Shown: positions 44,698 through 56,085, counted from the stretch's first letter. The stretch is 64,000 bases of DNA from Diphasiastrum complanatum (GCA_029204225.1 CM055097.1:6345676-6409675); one strand, 5' to 3'. The notes: generated from the sequence alone by a model not told the origin. Numbers and translations: made by a program.

Positions 44698-45468
44698 GAA
44701 AAACAATCCATATTGATTTCTTGGCTTCCTACAAATGTTGTGCATGTAGCTCATTAATGCAAAATGCCAAGTTTGGCCTACATAGAACTCAAGCTACATG
44801 GTTATGTATTATCTAGTTTGATAAATTCAATTTGGATATAGTTTGTAGACATACAATTAGCATGATTATGCTTGTAGAAACTCGTGGCAACTCACATGCA
44901 TTAATTGTAAGTGATCCATAGTGACATGCAAGGCATGCACAAAGTTTAATGGACACATGCATGATGATTTGGACATTTCTAGTTAGAACTAGTACACTTG
45001 TAAAAAGTTGGTAGAATTTCATGCATGACAAGTGACAAATGTCACATAGACTCTAGATGTCACTTTAGATATCATTTTGGAATGGGTAGATATGGTTCTA
45101 CCTCAAGCTACCTCAATCTCCATAAATGTGTAGCTCTCCCACAATCAATGATGAAGAACCAAAGTTTTGTAGCTATCTCATGTCATTTTGGATCTAAACA
45201 AATATTGCTTGTTATCTCTCTACCTCTCTCTCTCTCTAACTCATGTTGAGGCTAATGCTCATACATTGAAATTTTGTATTTTTATTCATTCTTTGATCAT
45301 TGCTATTATATTCTATTGATTAGCATGCTAGATTGTGCATTAGCCATTTCTTCTGAACTAGATTTTGTTGATCAATGTAGGATCAGGTTATAGTGCCAAT
45401 CACAAAGCTTAATTAAGATCAGTCACTGTGGACATTCCCCACACGTGTGAATTCTGGAAATTTTGTCA
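44698..45468 (+). repeat. Copia-6 3' LTR
   Basis: 771 bp, collinear with the 5' LTR apart from small deletions (e.g. in the 'ttgtgcatgtagc' region). CACGTG intact at 45442-45447. Ends 'ttttgtca', followed by TSD catct. Confidence 0.95.
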
Positions 45469-45473
45469 CATCT

Positions 45474-46266
45474 CACCCCCGAGCCATAGCAAGTGAATAC
45501 TAGAGGAGAGGAGAGAAAACTGAAAATCTAGATCCAAAAGCTTAGAATGGAAGAAGTCGTGTCCCATCCCATATACATAGGGGTAGGAAGTCTTTGCATG
45601 AAACCATGCAACCTCCCATGCAGTCCATCTAAACATAGGTCACATATCAGGTTGGAAGGAAGGTGTGTGAAAGTGGAGGTGTTGTGGATAGAAGGGTATG
45701 GAGGATGTGTGGCAAACAAAGTATGGTGTGAACAATGGAAGGTAAAAGTTCCAAAAAAGAAGATGTCGGTATATGTTTGTGACTAAGCAGAAGGGATGAA
45801 GATATTAAGAGATGTAAAGAAAGTAGCTTTTGGTGAAAACGGGTGTTTGGAGATGATAAAAGAAAAGTGTGTATGATTAAAATGTGATACTCAATAGTGT
45901 AATGGAAGCGAATGCTTGCGTGACACTACCTCTCAGCATGCGAAATGTTTCAAATGCTTTGTTCTCCACTGGCGATATTAGGTTTATAGACTATTTGTGA
46001 TGGCGCTCACAATGGGATGGCTGATACTGGGTGGAGATGGTGTGGAAGCAACAACTGATGCACAGAACGAGAGAGCGCTAGGATCATGTAGGAGAGCCAA
46101 AAAATTGCCAGTAGATCGTCGCCAGACAGCTCCAGAGTTTGTACTTCGTTGAGGTGCAAATGGCGTCGAGGTGATGGCATTTGTGGACGCCGTTGGTTGG
46201 GTTCGGACGCGATGGGACGTATTTGTTCATTGGATTTTGAATGAGAAGCATCAGTCAAGATTTGAT
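45474..46266. other. Unassigned DNA right of Copia-6
   Basis: Continues the pre-insertion locus ('catct' joined to 'caccccc'). An ATG-started frame 45547-45786 (79 codons) has no recognisable domain and no supporting context, so it is not called as a gene. Confidence 0.4.
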
Positions 46267-46267
46267 G

Positions 46268-46676
46268 GAGTCGGGTCGGTCGAGATCTGAGAGAGTTGCA
46301 TCGGTCGAGATCTGATAAAAATCCATCGGTTGAGATATGAGCGAATCCCGTCGGTTGAGATTTGAGCGAATCTCATCGGTTGATATTTGAGCGGATCCCG
46401 TCGGTTGAGATTTGAGCGGATCCCGTCGAGTGAGATTTGAGCGGATCCCGTCGCTTGAGATTTGAGGGAATCCCAGCGGTTGAGATTTGAGCGAATCCCG
46501 TCGGTTGAGATTTGAGCAGATCCTAGCGGTTGAGATTTGAACGGATCCCGTCAATTGAGATTTGTTCGGATCCCATCAGTTGAGATTTGAGGGGATCCCA
46601 CCGGTTGAGATTTGAGCGGATTCCGTCGGTTGAGATTTGAGCGGATCTCGTCGGTTGAGATTTGACAAAATCCCAA
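46268..46676. repeat. 25-bp minisatellite
   Basis: About 16-17 imperfect copies of a 25-bp unit close to tcggttgagatttgagcgg followed by atcccg. Copies near the edges are more diverged. The minus-strand open frame here (46554-46255) results from the repeat and cycles through three phases because 25 is not a multiple of three. Confidence 0.93.
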
Positions 46677-47059
46677 AATGAAGAAATGGATCTGTGTGAT
46701 GCAAGTGAAGAACTTCAAGGGAAAAATATGACTGTGGCCCAGTTCAGAAGTTCTTATGAAAAGATTGTATCCCCAGGAATGTTTGTATGCCTGAGATACC
46801 AGTTAGACAGAGATGAGGTGGCTAAAGTGTGAGAATCATTTTTGATGGTGTAGCCTATCATTTGTTGATCTAGAACATCCATGACCCATGAGTATGTACA
46901 GGAAGAAGAGAACGCATAGAAAGTACATAAGTAATGGTATGAAGTATAAACAAGGAACGAGGTGAAAAATAGGCATGCAAAATTAGAACTACAAGTAAGA
47001 ACATAAGGAAAATAGAAAGAAAGAATAAAAAATGTAAAATATATACTAGGAAAAAGATG
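46677..47059. other. Spacer, no gene recognised
   Basis: Part of the plus strand (46680-46830) reads as a plausible peptide with MDLCDASEELQGKNMTVAQF, but it is short, stops near 46831 and matches no family I know. Confidence 0.35.
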
Positions 47060-48312
47060 TTAAATTGGTTCAACAAAAAACAACTCTTCGTAATACCGCC
47101 TTAGACGACCACCGTTTACGATAGTGTCTAGGAGGATTCCGTCAAGTGTTTGCAACTGGATTGCACCATTAGGAAAGATTTTATTGATAACATACGGTCC
47201 CTCACTTCTGTATTTCAATTTGTCGGGGTGCTTCTTTGATGTATAAAGAAGCACCTGGTCACCTAAATGTAGATCTTTATTGCATAGGTGACGGTCATGC
47301 CAGGCCTTTTGGCGTCGTTTGTTAACTAGTTGTGCATGGTAAGATATTAGTCTCGTCTCGCATAACTGGGCTAACGTAAATAGTCTGGTTTTGACTTGTT
47401 GTTCTATTGTAGCTTTTTCACAGAGATCTGTTGAAAAAACTTCCATGACTCTTAGCAAAGGTACTAAGAATTCTATGGGCATTACCGCCTCTTGACCATA
47501 TACTAAGTGGAAAGGGGTAACCCACCCAGTGGCTTTCTTCGGGGTGGTGCGCTAAGCCCAAACAGCTGAGAAAAGTTTTGTTTCCCAATCAGAGCGACTG
47601 GTTTCAACTATCTTGGTCAAAATTTTACATATCGTCTTGTTAGTTGATTCAGCCTGGCCATTACATCAAGGGTAGTACGTTGTCCTTTTTTTGTGAACGA
47701 CAAGCTAATGGCGTAGCAGGTTATCAATGATAGCATTTAAAAAATGTGTGCCGCGATCACTAACTAGCTCAATGGGACAGCCAAAACGTGTAATAATGTT
47801 TTCGTAAAGAAAATGTGCAACTATTTTTGATTTGGCGTCCTTCGTTGCTCGAGCCTCCACCCACTTAGTGGCGTAATCTGTGGCTATGAGGATGTAAAGA
47901 GCTTGGGTATGTTTTGTTGTTGGACTGATTGGTCCAACAAAGTCAATTACCCACTTATGGAAGGCTTCGCCTTCTATAATGGGAGTCAGTGGCGTGGAGT
48001 CTACTTTGGTATTTTTCTTGGCTCATTGATAGACATCACACGCTTTAATGACAGCAAACGTGTCCTTAAACAAAGATGGCTCTATTTATTACAATTTTGT
48101 GCATGGCTATGTAATCTAAGGTATAGATCCAGCAATTAGTAAGATGTGACCAGATAAACATAGCTTGTATGCATCGAGGGCTCATCCACTCTCATGTTAG
48201 AGTTGGATCATGGTATTCTCCAACACATAGATGAAATCGACGTAGCTTCTGCAACTCTTGTTTGATGAACTTCATATAATTAGGATTGCAACAATAGTAA
48301 TGGCTCATCTTG
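47060..48312 (-). pseudogene. Gypsy-5: RT start fused to integrase (RT core and RNase H deleted)
   Basis: From 48312 down, the minus strand reads MSHYYCCNPNYMKFIKQELQKL, the first block of gypsy RT. After an unassigned stretch containing LTNCWIYTLDYIAMH it goes straight into integrase. The zinc site is damaged (ACDVYQ). The catalytic core follows with DFVGPISP, VSDRGTHF and NGQAEST (all three acidic residues kept) and TPFHLVYGQEAVMP. The C-terminus has KAWHDRHLCNKDLHLGDQVLLY, GPYVINKIFPNGAIQLQTLDG, GGRLRRYYEELFFVEPI. There is no chromodomain. Several stops are present. It lies back-to-back with the Gypsy-6 leader. Confidence 0.85.
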
Positions 48313-49269
48313 GGGACTGCTCCATCCACCAAGGATATGGTATGTTGGTGGACTACGATTGCTGGTATCCCTTTATTTCCCAGTCAGTTTGTCAAAATTG
48401 CCAAAAAAATAGCCCAAAAAAATGGAAAAACCTTTGTAAAAAATGTCCAGAATCTCAAAGTAGCCCAAAACACCCCAGACAACCTTTGCCCAGCTTCATT
48501 TTCAGCTTCAGAGCCGTCATGGAGGTCGGCGAAGGTTAATACTGAGTGTACGAGCTTTGGCAAAGGTTCTTGCTCACCAAAAATAGGAATTTGCCATCAG
48601 AACCCTCGCCAACTTCAATATCTGCAAAAGTACTTACTGTAAACCTTCGCCAGTTTGCCAGTAGCTACTTTTCCATGTTTTCTAGCTTCAGTGAAGTCGG
48701 CGAAGGTTAATATTGAGAATAAGTGGTCAGGCGAACGTTTCCAATACTCAGAGAGAAATTTAAGTCCCTTGAACCATCGCCAACCTTAATATTACCTATA
48801 ACTAGTCCAGCGAACGTTTCAAGCTCTCAAAACTGCTAAATTGCCTTCTAAAACTTCGCCAAACTATTTTTTGCCATGATAATATTTGCCTAATCTTCGC
48901 CAGCCCTCTGATCATCAATCTATACTTCCTAGCAGCTCGACGAAGGTTCTCACTCCAAATCATTTCCAAATGGTTTCCACCCCAAACCCCACCCGCCCCG
49001 GCACCATCGAGGCCATCTATCACTCACCATTGTTGTCAACTGCATCGTTACAGCATTCATTTTTTTGTGTGTGATCAACTCCATTCAAATATGTGCCACC
49101 ATACACTCATCTCTCAATAACCATTTCAAATGTCATCCTGTAAAATTTGTTAGTTATTTGTGTTCCTTTCATCCCTTCCAATCATCAACCACTGATCAGC
49201 ACCCAAACAAGATCCACTTAGATCCATTGTTGCCATATACCTTCACATTGTATCAAATCTACACAGTGA
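48313..49269 (+). other. Gypsy-6 5' leader with a mixed-orientation decamer array
   Basis: Non-coding region upstream of gag. Twelve copies of a decamer near AACCNTCGCC occur: forward at 48481, 48601, 48642, 48772, 48851 and 48892; reverse complement at 48528, 48559, 48699, 48730, 48810 and 48938. Intervals run 31-57 bp, most close to 41 bp. There is no 5' LTR or PBS upstream, where Gypsy-5 abuts, so Gypsy-6 is 5'-truncated. Confidence 0.8.
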
Positions 49270-50378
49270 ATGAGATTGAGATCTGGTAGAATACTACCTA
49301 CAGAGAATCTAGAGCTACATCAAGCAGCAATGGAAGAGATCCGACCAAATCAGCCAAATCCAATGGATCAAAATATTCCTATGCCAGCAGTACCTCTACA
49401 AGCAATCAGAAGATCTCCCAGATTGGAATTGCCCAAATTTGATGGATCCACAGATCCTATCAGATTCTTGCAGATCTATGGGCAAGCATGCGAGATCTAT
49501 GGTGAAACCACCTCGGCAGAAAAACGGAAGTTGTTTCCAATGTCCTTGACAAGAGCAGCTTTAGATTGGTTTTTCAATCAGACGACACAAGAACGAACAG
49601 ACTGGGAAGTGGTAAAAGCAGCTTTAATCACCAGATGTAAGCCGCGGAAGTTTCTTGAAGACCCGTTCCTCTTGCTTAGCAAAATCAAGATGGCAAAAAG
49701 AGAAAGGGTCATAGACTACATCGAATGGATCAAACACCTGAGATCCAAGTGTAATGCGGAGCTTACTCCTGATCATGCGATCATTATGTGGTTCCTAGCG
49801 GGACTACGTAGAAGCATCAGACAAGAGCTGATAAGATGGGAGCAATATGCCACATTGCACGAAACTATGGAAGATGCAATGAGAGAAGAAGATGAAGGAT
49901 AAGATGATGATTCTACACCAGGAACTACATCTCTTCATGCTTCAACTCCTTCAATTGCATCACCCTCAGTCTCTACAAGCTTGTCCAATGAATCGATGAT
50001 GGAACAGATCATGAAGTTACACAAGCAGCAGATGGAGTAGCTCACAGTCCAATTTGACCAAAAATTGAAGGCTCTTTAAAATACTATAGCACCACAACCA
50101 GATCCTTATCAGTAGCAGTATCCTCGACGGGACAATGTTTGGTGTCCCATTTGTACCCAAAATCACACTTCCAACGAGTGTCCGATTTGAAACAGAATTT
50201 GAAACTGACGCACAGATATTGTCATCTGTGCAATGCGTCCTCGCATGACACTACGTATTGCTCCTACAACCCACGGATCATACAGCAAAAGAGAACTCAA
50301 TTCCAGACCTCTTATGCTTACCATCAATGAGCACCTAATGCAGCACCAAGGCTTGGACCAGGCCCTCAACAACAAAGA
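49270..50378 (+). pseudogene. Gypsy-6 gag: capsid region and first two zinc knuckles
   Basis: ATG 49270 opens MRLRSGRILPTENLE. A retrotransposon-gag type domain covers about residues 50-200 (KFDGSTDPIRFLQIYGQACE, LFPMSLTRAALDWFFNQTTQE, LITRCKPRKFLEDPF, YIEWIKHLRSKC). A TAA at 49900-49902 and further TAG/TAA/TAG codons in the same frame look like single-base changes of Gln codons. Knuckle 1 (CPICTQNHTSNEC, 50143-50181) is in this frame. Knuckle 2 (CHLCNASSHDTTYC, 50220-50261) is one frame off, so a frameshift lies between them. Confidence 0.92.
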
Positions 50379-51662
50379 ATGGCACTACCAGCACCACCAG
50401 GGCCAAATAATCCTCAACCAGCCCAGGTGAATCTCACAACGGCAGAAGCTGAAACATTTTCCCAACAGGAAATGCAACAATGGTATGTACCTGATGAACC
50501 ATTCATCGATCCTGCTATTAATGAGTATTATGCCACATATGCTGCACAGCCACAACGCCAACAGGGCAGATTATATGGATGTTATGGATGCGGAGAAGGA
50601 CATAGGATTGCAGAATGTCCAAACAAAAGAATTTATACGCCCTTCTGTCGCGAGTGTGGATATGGACATTGCTACAAGAATTGTCCATTGAGAGCCAGCA
50701 CCAGCACACCATTGAATTGGATTGTAGTTCAATCAGCACTCCCAAGCACAACTCCACACTCAACTATACCAAGGAGACCTCCCTATTGTAACGTTCCAGT
50801 GTTAGCTATTACGCGAGCACAAAGGCGCAAGGAGGTAGCTCCATCATCACCACACTCTGTATCAGTGCCAGCTGACCAACCTTCAACATCAGGAGGAACG
50901 AGATTACCTTATCTGAATATGAAGGATGAACAAAGATGATATCAGAAGATCAAGCATTGGATACAAGAAGCACAAGCGGAGGAAGCTGCTCAAGCTGCAC
51001 ATCAACCGACAGCTCCTCAAGACACTGCACCAGAAAGAGATCAACATGCGAACGCACCGCAAGGTTCACCACACAGATCAGATGTGAACGTGCGACTACA
51101 CCATTGGGAAGAACCATTCCATATGACAGAACCTGAAGCTCCAAGGATGGAACTACTGACGAGCATCTTATCCAGCAGAATGAATATCTCTATTGGAGAA
51201 TTCCTTCGACTTGCACCTCAAGCAAAGGGTGTCTTGTCAGATTGGTTGAACATTGAATCAGACATACCTTCCAAAGAACCATTATTTTGCACCAATTTTG
51301 AAGAAGCCAACAATGTTCTGAACGTGGGAGTGGCTTGGGAGAGTGAGCAGCACAATATAACTCTTCCTATCAAGCACAAACTCTTCGGAGAAGAAGCTGC
51401 TGTTGTAGATGGAGGATCAGGTGTCAACCTTATCTCCACTACTTTGTATGAGAAGTGGAATCTACAAGGCCTGAAAGCTGCCAAGTTCGCCATCAAACTG
51501 GCTAATCAATCATGTGTGCGGCCAAAGGGGATTGTAGAAGACATTCCAGTCATGATAGCAAAGGTACAATTTGTCATCACATTTGTGGTGATGGACATCC
51601 TGAAACACCCACTGCACATCAAGTTTTGTTGGGATGACCTTGGTTATGAATTGCACAAGTAG
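50379..51662 (+). pseudogene. Gypsy-6 gag end (knuckles 3 and 4) and protease
   Basis: A continuous frame broken only by TGA at 50937-50939. Knuckle 3 CYGCGEGHRIAEC (50580-50618) and knuckle 4 CRECGYGHCYKNC (50646-50684) give four CCHC-like motifs in this element together with 50143-50261. A Gln/Ala/His-rich linker follows, then a retropepsin-like protease with VVDGGSGVNLIS (about 51406-51441) and FVVMDILKHPLHIKF near its end. The stop is TAG at 51660-51662, after which the frame shifts into the pre-RT spacer. Confidence 0.88.
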
Positions 51663-53869
51663 TTCATGATTGGGGGACTGGCAAAATCACATTTGAGAAC
51701 AGAGAGTGGGCAGTAAAGGTGGATCCCTCCACATGGGCAGTGAAGCATGTACCACCCAAAGTTGATGACACTTCTTCCACAACAGACCATAGCATTGATC
51801 ATCCGAAAGCTTCAATGGATGCTCATTATGATTCACAAACAGATACCGTGTTGTGGACGGATGCATTGGCAACTATTGACTATATGGCTGGGCATGCATG
51901 TCATCCAGATCCAGATTCAGATTTAGAACCCAGCAAATTACCACCGAGAGGATTTACCCTTGACACGCCTATCTCATATGGGGTGAACATGATAAACGTA
52001 GCATGGCTGTCACCAGAACCTATTCCGGAACTTGTTGAAGATGATTTAGTTCCTTGGCAACATGCATTGTCCTATGACGAGGAAGCTGAGCTGACAGATG
52101 AGCAGATCCTACACCACATGGATTCTACGCGTTATGGATTTCAATGAATACCAGCTCAACTGCCTCAGAAATCTCAACATGCTAAAGTCTCCAAGATGCC
52201 ACCACCGAAAGCACCTATACCAAAGAAAAATGGACAAAAGCAAAGATACAATTAGATGATCAAGGAGCGATTTACCCGAAGAGGCTATAGCAACAGTGGA
52301 TGAAGACATTCGAAACCATGTGGCGAATGTTAAAGAACCTCAACAGAAGATAACGAGCAAAGAAACAGCAACAACCAACAACAATATATAAGGCAAAAAG
52401 AAAGTTGCTGAATCGCATGCTCAAGGGTCATCCGACCAAGCTTCGACATCAGCTTCAGGAATGTCAGAAGCAATGCACAAGATATCACTCACCAATTGTG
52501 CTAAGATCAACCTTTTGAAGGAAGAAACGAGTAAGGCACCAGTCCATGATGTGCCAGAAAACTTCAAGAGTTATACCTTGGACGACGTGGTGATCATGAT
52601 GCCGAAAGCGCAACAGGAACCTGATGCAGATCAAAAAAAAGAAAAACAAGTCTATGAGGGACCGGCTCGCACTCAACCGATGAATCTAGCAGAGCCAGGA
52701 GATGAAGACAAAATTGTTCATGTGGGAGCACAACTCACACCCTCACAATTCACCCAACTGCAGAAGTTACTGATGGAGTATAAAGACTGCTTTGCGTGGT
52801 CTTACAAAGATCTAAAAGGAATTCCATCACCTGTAGTCCAACACACCATACCTTTGGTCGAAGGAGCAACGCCAAAGGTGAGCCGATATTACCACTGCAA
52901 CCCAAACTACACCGAGCTAATCAAGCAAGAGTTGCAAAAGTTGCTCAATGTCGATTTCATTTATGAAATCGAACACACAGAATGGGTGTCACCCATAGTC
53001 ATTGTTCCCAAGAAGAATGACAAAATGCGGATTTGTATCAATCTGAAGGCACTTAACGCTATGACACGGAAGGATCACTTTCCCTTACTGTTCACAGAAA
53101 GCGTCTTGGATCGAGTAGCTAGAGAGGAAGCCTACAGTTTTTTGGATGGCTTCAGTGGCTACAACCAAGTGAAGATTGCACCGGAGGATCAACACAAGAC
53201 TGCATTTGCTACTGAATGGGGTACATATGTCTACAAGGTCATGCCATTCGGTCTTTGTAATGCCCCTAGCTCTTTTCAGTGCATCATGCAAAAGGCATTC
53301 AAAGATATTTACAGAAATTCCTAGAGATCTTCCTCAATGATCTTTGCATGCACAGATTTAATGATGAACACTTATCTCAGTTGGAAAGAGTGCTTATACA
53401 ATGCCGCATATTTCAAATATCATTGAACCCAGAGAAATGCCAATTTTGGGTCACACATGGTCTTATCCTGGGCCTTATTGTATCTAGACACGGGATCGCC
53501 ACTGATTTGTCTAAGATACGTATTATCATGGATCTTCCACCCCCTGGAACGATTCGTGGAATCTATGTATTTATGGGACATGCCAATTACTACCGAATCT
53601 TCATTCTATTCTTTGCAGATTTGGCACATCCTATCTACAAGCTGACAATTGATCCACATTGGACGGAGGAAGCCCTACGAGCTTTCCAAAAGCTGAAGGA
53701 AGCACTTATATCTGCACCAATCTTATGGCCTCCCAATTGGAAAATTGAGTTTCATGTGCATACTGACGCATCAAAGTTTGTTATAGGAGTAGTATTGACC
53801 CACCAGGCGAGTACAAGAAAGACTTTCTTATTCGCTTCACCAGTCGACAACTCAACAATGCTGAAATAA
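51663..53869 (+). pseudogene. Gypsy-6 pre-RT spacer, reverse transcriptase and RNase H start
   Basis: The spacer (51719-52760) has TPISYGVNMINVAWLSPEP and YTLDDVVIMMPKAQQ, with frameshifts near 52147. RT blocks are YYHCNPNYTELIKQELQKL, SPIVIVPKKNDKMRICIN, AYSFLDGFSGYNQVKIA (motif with catalytic Asp kept), VMPFGLCNAPSSFQ, then a frameshift near 53310. The active-site box reads FLNDL at 53330-53344: AAT at 53336-53338 replaces the first Asp, which Gypsy-1 keeps as FLDDL. Connection and RNase H start follow (HGIATDLSKIRIIMDLPPPGT, EFHVHTDASKFVIGVVLT), ending in another frameshift at about 53810. Confidence 0.93.
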
Positions 53870-55442
53870 ACTATTCAACGACTAAGCGAGAAGCCTTGGC
53901 AATGATATTTGCGGTCAAGAAGTTTCGCCATTATCTTATGGCCACTCATTTTGCATTCTACACTGATCATCAACCTTTGCTCTACCTAGTCACAAGGAGA
54001 ATCACTAGATGGTTACTCTTGTTGCTCGAGTTTGATTTTCGAATAGTGGTACGCAAAGGCAAGCAACATTATATGGCAGATCATGTATCAAGAATCAAAT
54101 CTACAGAGAAGGATCCCCAGCCTGATGATGAGCTACCGGATGCTGCTTTATTTTACGTGGATGCTATACCCGATTGGGCTGCAGACATAGTTGAGTATTT
54201 GATGAACGGCCAACCAGATCGGTCACTATCCAAGGCGCAACAACAAAAACTTGTACTTAAAGCTCATCCATATCAGCTGATTGCCAGCCAACTATATCGA
54301 AGAGGGGCGGATAATATCATTCGTCGTTGTATCCTACCCCATGAGTCAAGTCAGATCATGTCTCTCTCGCATGAAGCAATGGGAGGCGAACACTTCGCAG
54401 CAGATGTAACAGTACGCAAGATTCTACAATCTGGCTATTGGTGGCCAACAATGCACAAGGATACTGAGGTATATATCAAGCATTGTGATGTATGTCAGAG
54501 AGCGCGTAGACCAACAAAGGCAGATTATGAGCCGTTACATCCTGTATTGGCTCAAGCGCCATTTGAGAAGTGGGGACTTGATTACATCGGCCCTATTCAT
54601 CCAGCCGCTCGTAGTACCCAAGCCCGATATATTATCATGGCTACAGATTATCTCACAAAGTGTGTTGAACCCAAAGTAGTGCGCGTAGTGGATGCTAGGT
54701 CCACCACGAAGTTCCTTTACGAAAATATCATTGTAAGCTTTAGATGCCCAGTGGAGATAGTTAGCGATCGGGGAACTCACTTTTTCAACGAGATCATCAA
54801 GGTCTTATTAGAAGAGTTCTTTGTGATCCATCGTTTCAACACGCCTTACTACCCAAGAGGCAATGGCCAAGCCGAATCTTCTAATAAGATTCTGTGCGGC
54901 ATTTTGACAAAGAAAGTAGAAGCAAGCAGATCAGATTGGGAGCACAAGCTACACGCTGCTCTGTGGGCTTTCAGAGCTGCATACAAAGACAACACTGAGC
55001 AAACTCCATTCCAACTGGTGTATGGCCCAGATGCAATCATGCCGGTGGAATTTCTCGTTCCATCTCTTCGCATTGCCACAATGCAACGATTAGATGATAC
55101 AAGATCACTCCACCTTCATCACGAAGTGCTACACAAGTTTGCAAAACACGCTTGTTAGCGGTCCATGCTCTTGCTGCAGAGAAAGCATGTCGCAAGGCCT
55201 GGCATGATCGTCGTCTTCACAAGAAAGATCTTCAAAAAGGAGATTTGGTCCTCAAGTACAAGACAAAGGCGATCAAAGGAAAGTTGAAGTTCACTGGTGA
55301 AGGCCCTTATCGCATCACCGACATCTTATCGCAAGGGGCAGTGACTTTAGAAACAATGGATGGGACACCGTTTGCTACACCCATCAACGAAAGCAGGTTA
55401 CGCAAGTATTGGTCGCCACCAGCCTTTCCAAACACTTCTTGA
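53870..55442 (+). pseudogene. Gypsy-6 RNase H end and integrase
   Basis: The long frame 53896-55158 holds RNase H end motifs (FAVKKFRHYLMATHFAFYTDH, YMADHVSR). The integrase HHCC zinc site follows (SHEAMGGEHFAADVTVRKI ... HCDVCQ), then the catalytic core with LDYIGP, VSDRGTHFF and GNGQAESSNK; D, D and E are all present. TPFQLVYGPDAIMPVEF marks the core end. A one-base shift near 55150 moves to 55152-55442: KAWHDRRLHKKDLQKGDLVLKY, GPYRITDILSQGAVTLETMDG, ESRLRKYW. No chromodomain follows. The order RT-RNase H-integrase identifies Ty3/gypsy. Confidence 0.95.
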
Positions 55443-55604
55443 AGAGCTTAGGATAGGCTTCTCATCATCAAATAAAGCCTCAAATTTTACGTAAGCAATC
55501 TTTATCCACGTTTTTCCTGACGCACTCCATCATCTGCAATAAACGTGTCGACAGCCTTCTTCCACAACAAGCACAGGCAGGTGTCGTGAGACCGTCACCT
55601 ATTT

Positions 55605-55617
55605 AGGTGGGGGATAC
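55605..55617 (+). promoter_or_regulatory. Gypsy-6 polypurine tract
   Basis: 'aggtgggggatac' immediately precedes the 3' LTR start TGTTGGGC. Confidence 0.8.
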
Positions 55618-56085
55618 TGTTGGGCACTTAGTGGTCCCCACCACAATACATTGTACATGTAGAGCAATAAGTGCGAGGGCACTGGCTTCCTACGTGTATA
55701 AGCCCAACCCAATGAGCACGCAATTTGGTTTTGCAGAACTTGTAGAATTAGGAATAAGTGACTAGGGGCCTAAAACCCTAAAATGACATTAGAGGCCCTA
55801 AGTCAAGTTGTTAATAAAAAAGCTTAAAGGGCCCAAATTAGAACTCACATGAATCATGTGAGTGCCCTTGTGCTTTCTTAAGGAACCATTAGATTCATTT
55901 TGTGTTAGTTTAGGAGACTTGGATTAGGATCCTTGCCATTGTAATTAACCAATAGGAGAAAGGGGCAAGGGCCTTCCCCATCCATAAAAAGGCACCCTTT
56001 GTACCATATTTCCATGTTCAATAGGAGGAGGAGATTATGCCCAAATGAGATTTGAACATCCTTGCTTCCTCCCCTCTTTGTGGAA
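55618..56085 (+). repeat. Gypsy-6 3' LTR, truncated
   Basis: Starts TGTTGGGCAC and is related to the Gypsy-3 LTR (30574-31395). It breaks off at about 56085, before the CT-rich distal part, where a short repeat shared with 60656-60803 begins. It lacks the 87-bp tRNA-derived block present in Gypsy-3. Confidence 0.85.

Larger units (their letters stand above)
39140..45468 (+). mobile_element. Copia-6: full-length Ty1/copia retrotransposon
   Basis: 6329 bp with TG...CA LTRs of 794 and 771 bp, a canonical PBS, about 750-bp leader, gag-pol in copia order, a PPT ('tttttaggag', about 44688-44697) and a catct TSD. LTRs differ by several indels and point changes, so it is older than Copia-2. It belongs to the same broad lineage as Copia-1, -3 and -7 (gag start MAS...ASERL.T.NYS.WK.R.ES). 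Confidence 0.97.

Noticed and set aside
45547-45786. 79-codon ATG-started frame
   Set aside because: No domain, no promoter or homologous copy in the window; length is within chance expectation.
46255-46554. Minus-strand ORF with repeated ISTDEIRSNLNRRD-like peptides
   Set aside because: Entirely the translation of a 25-bp minisatellite; repeats appear in three phases, so no protein was selected.
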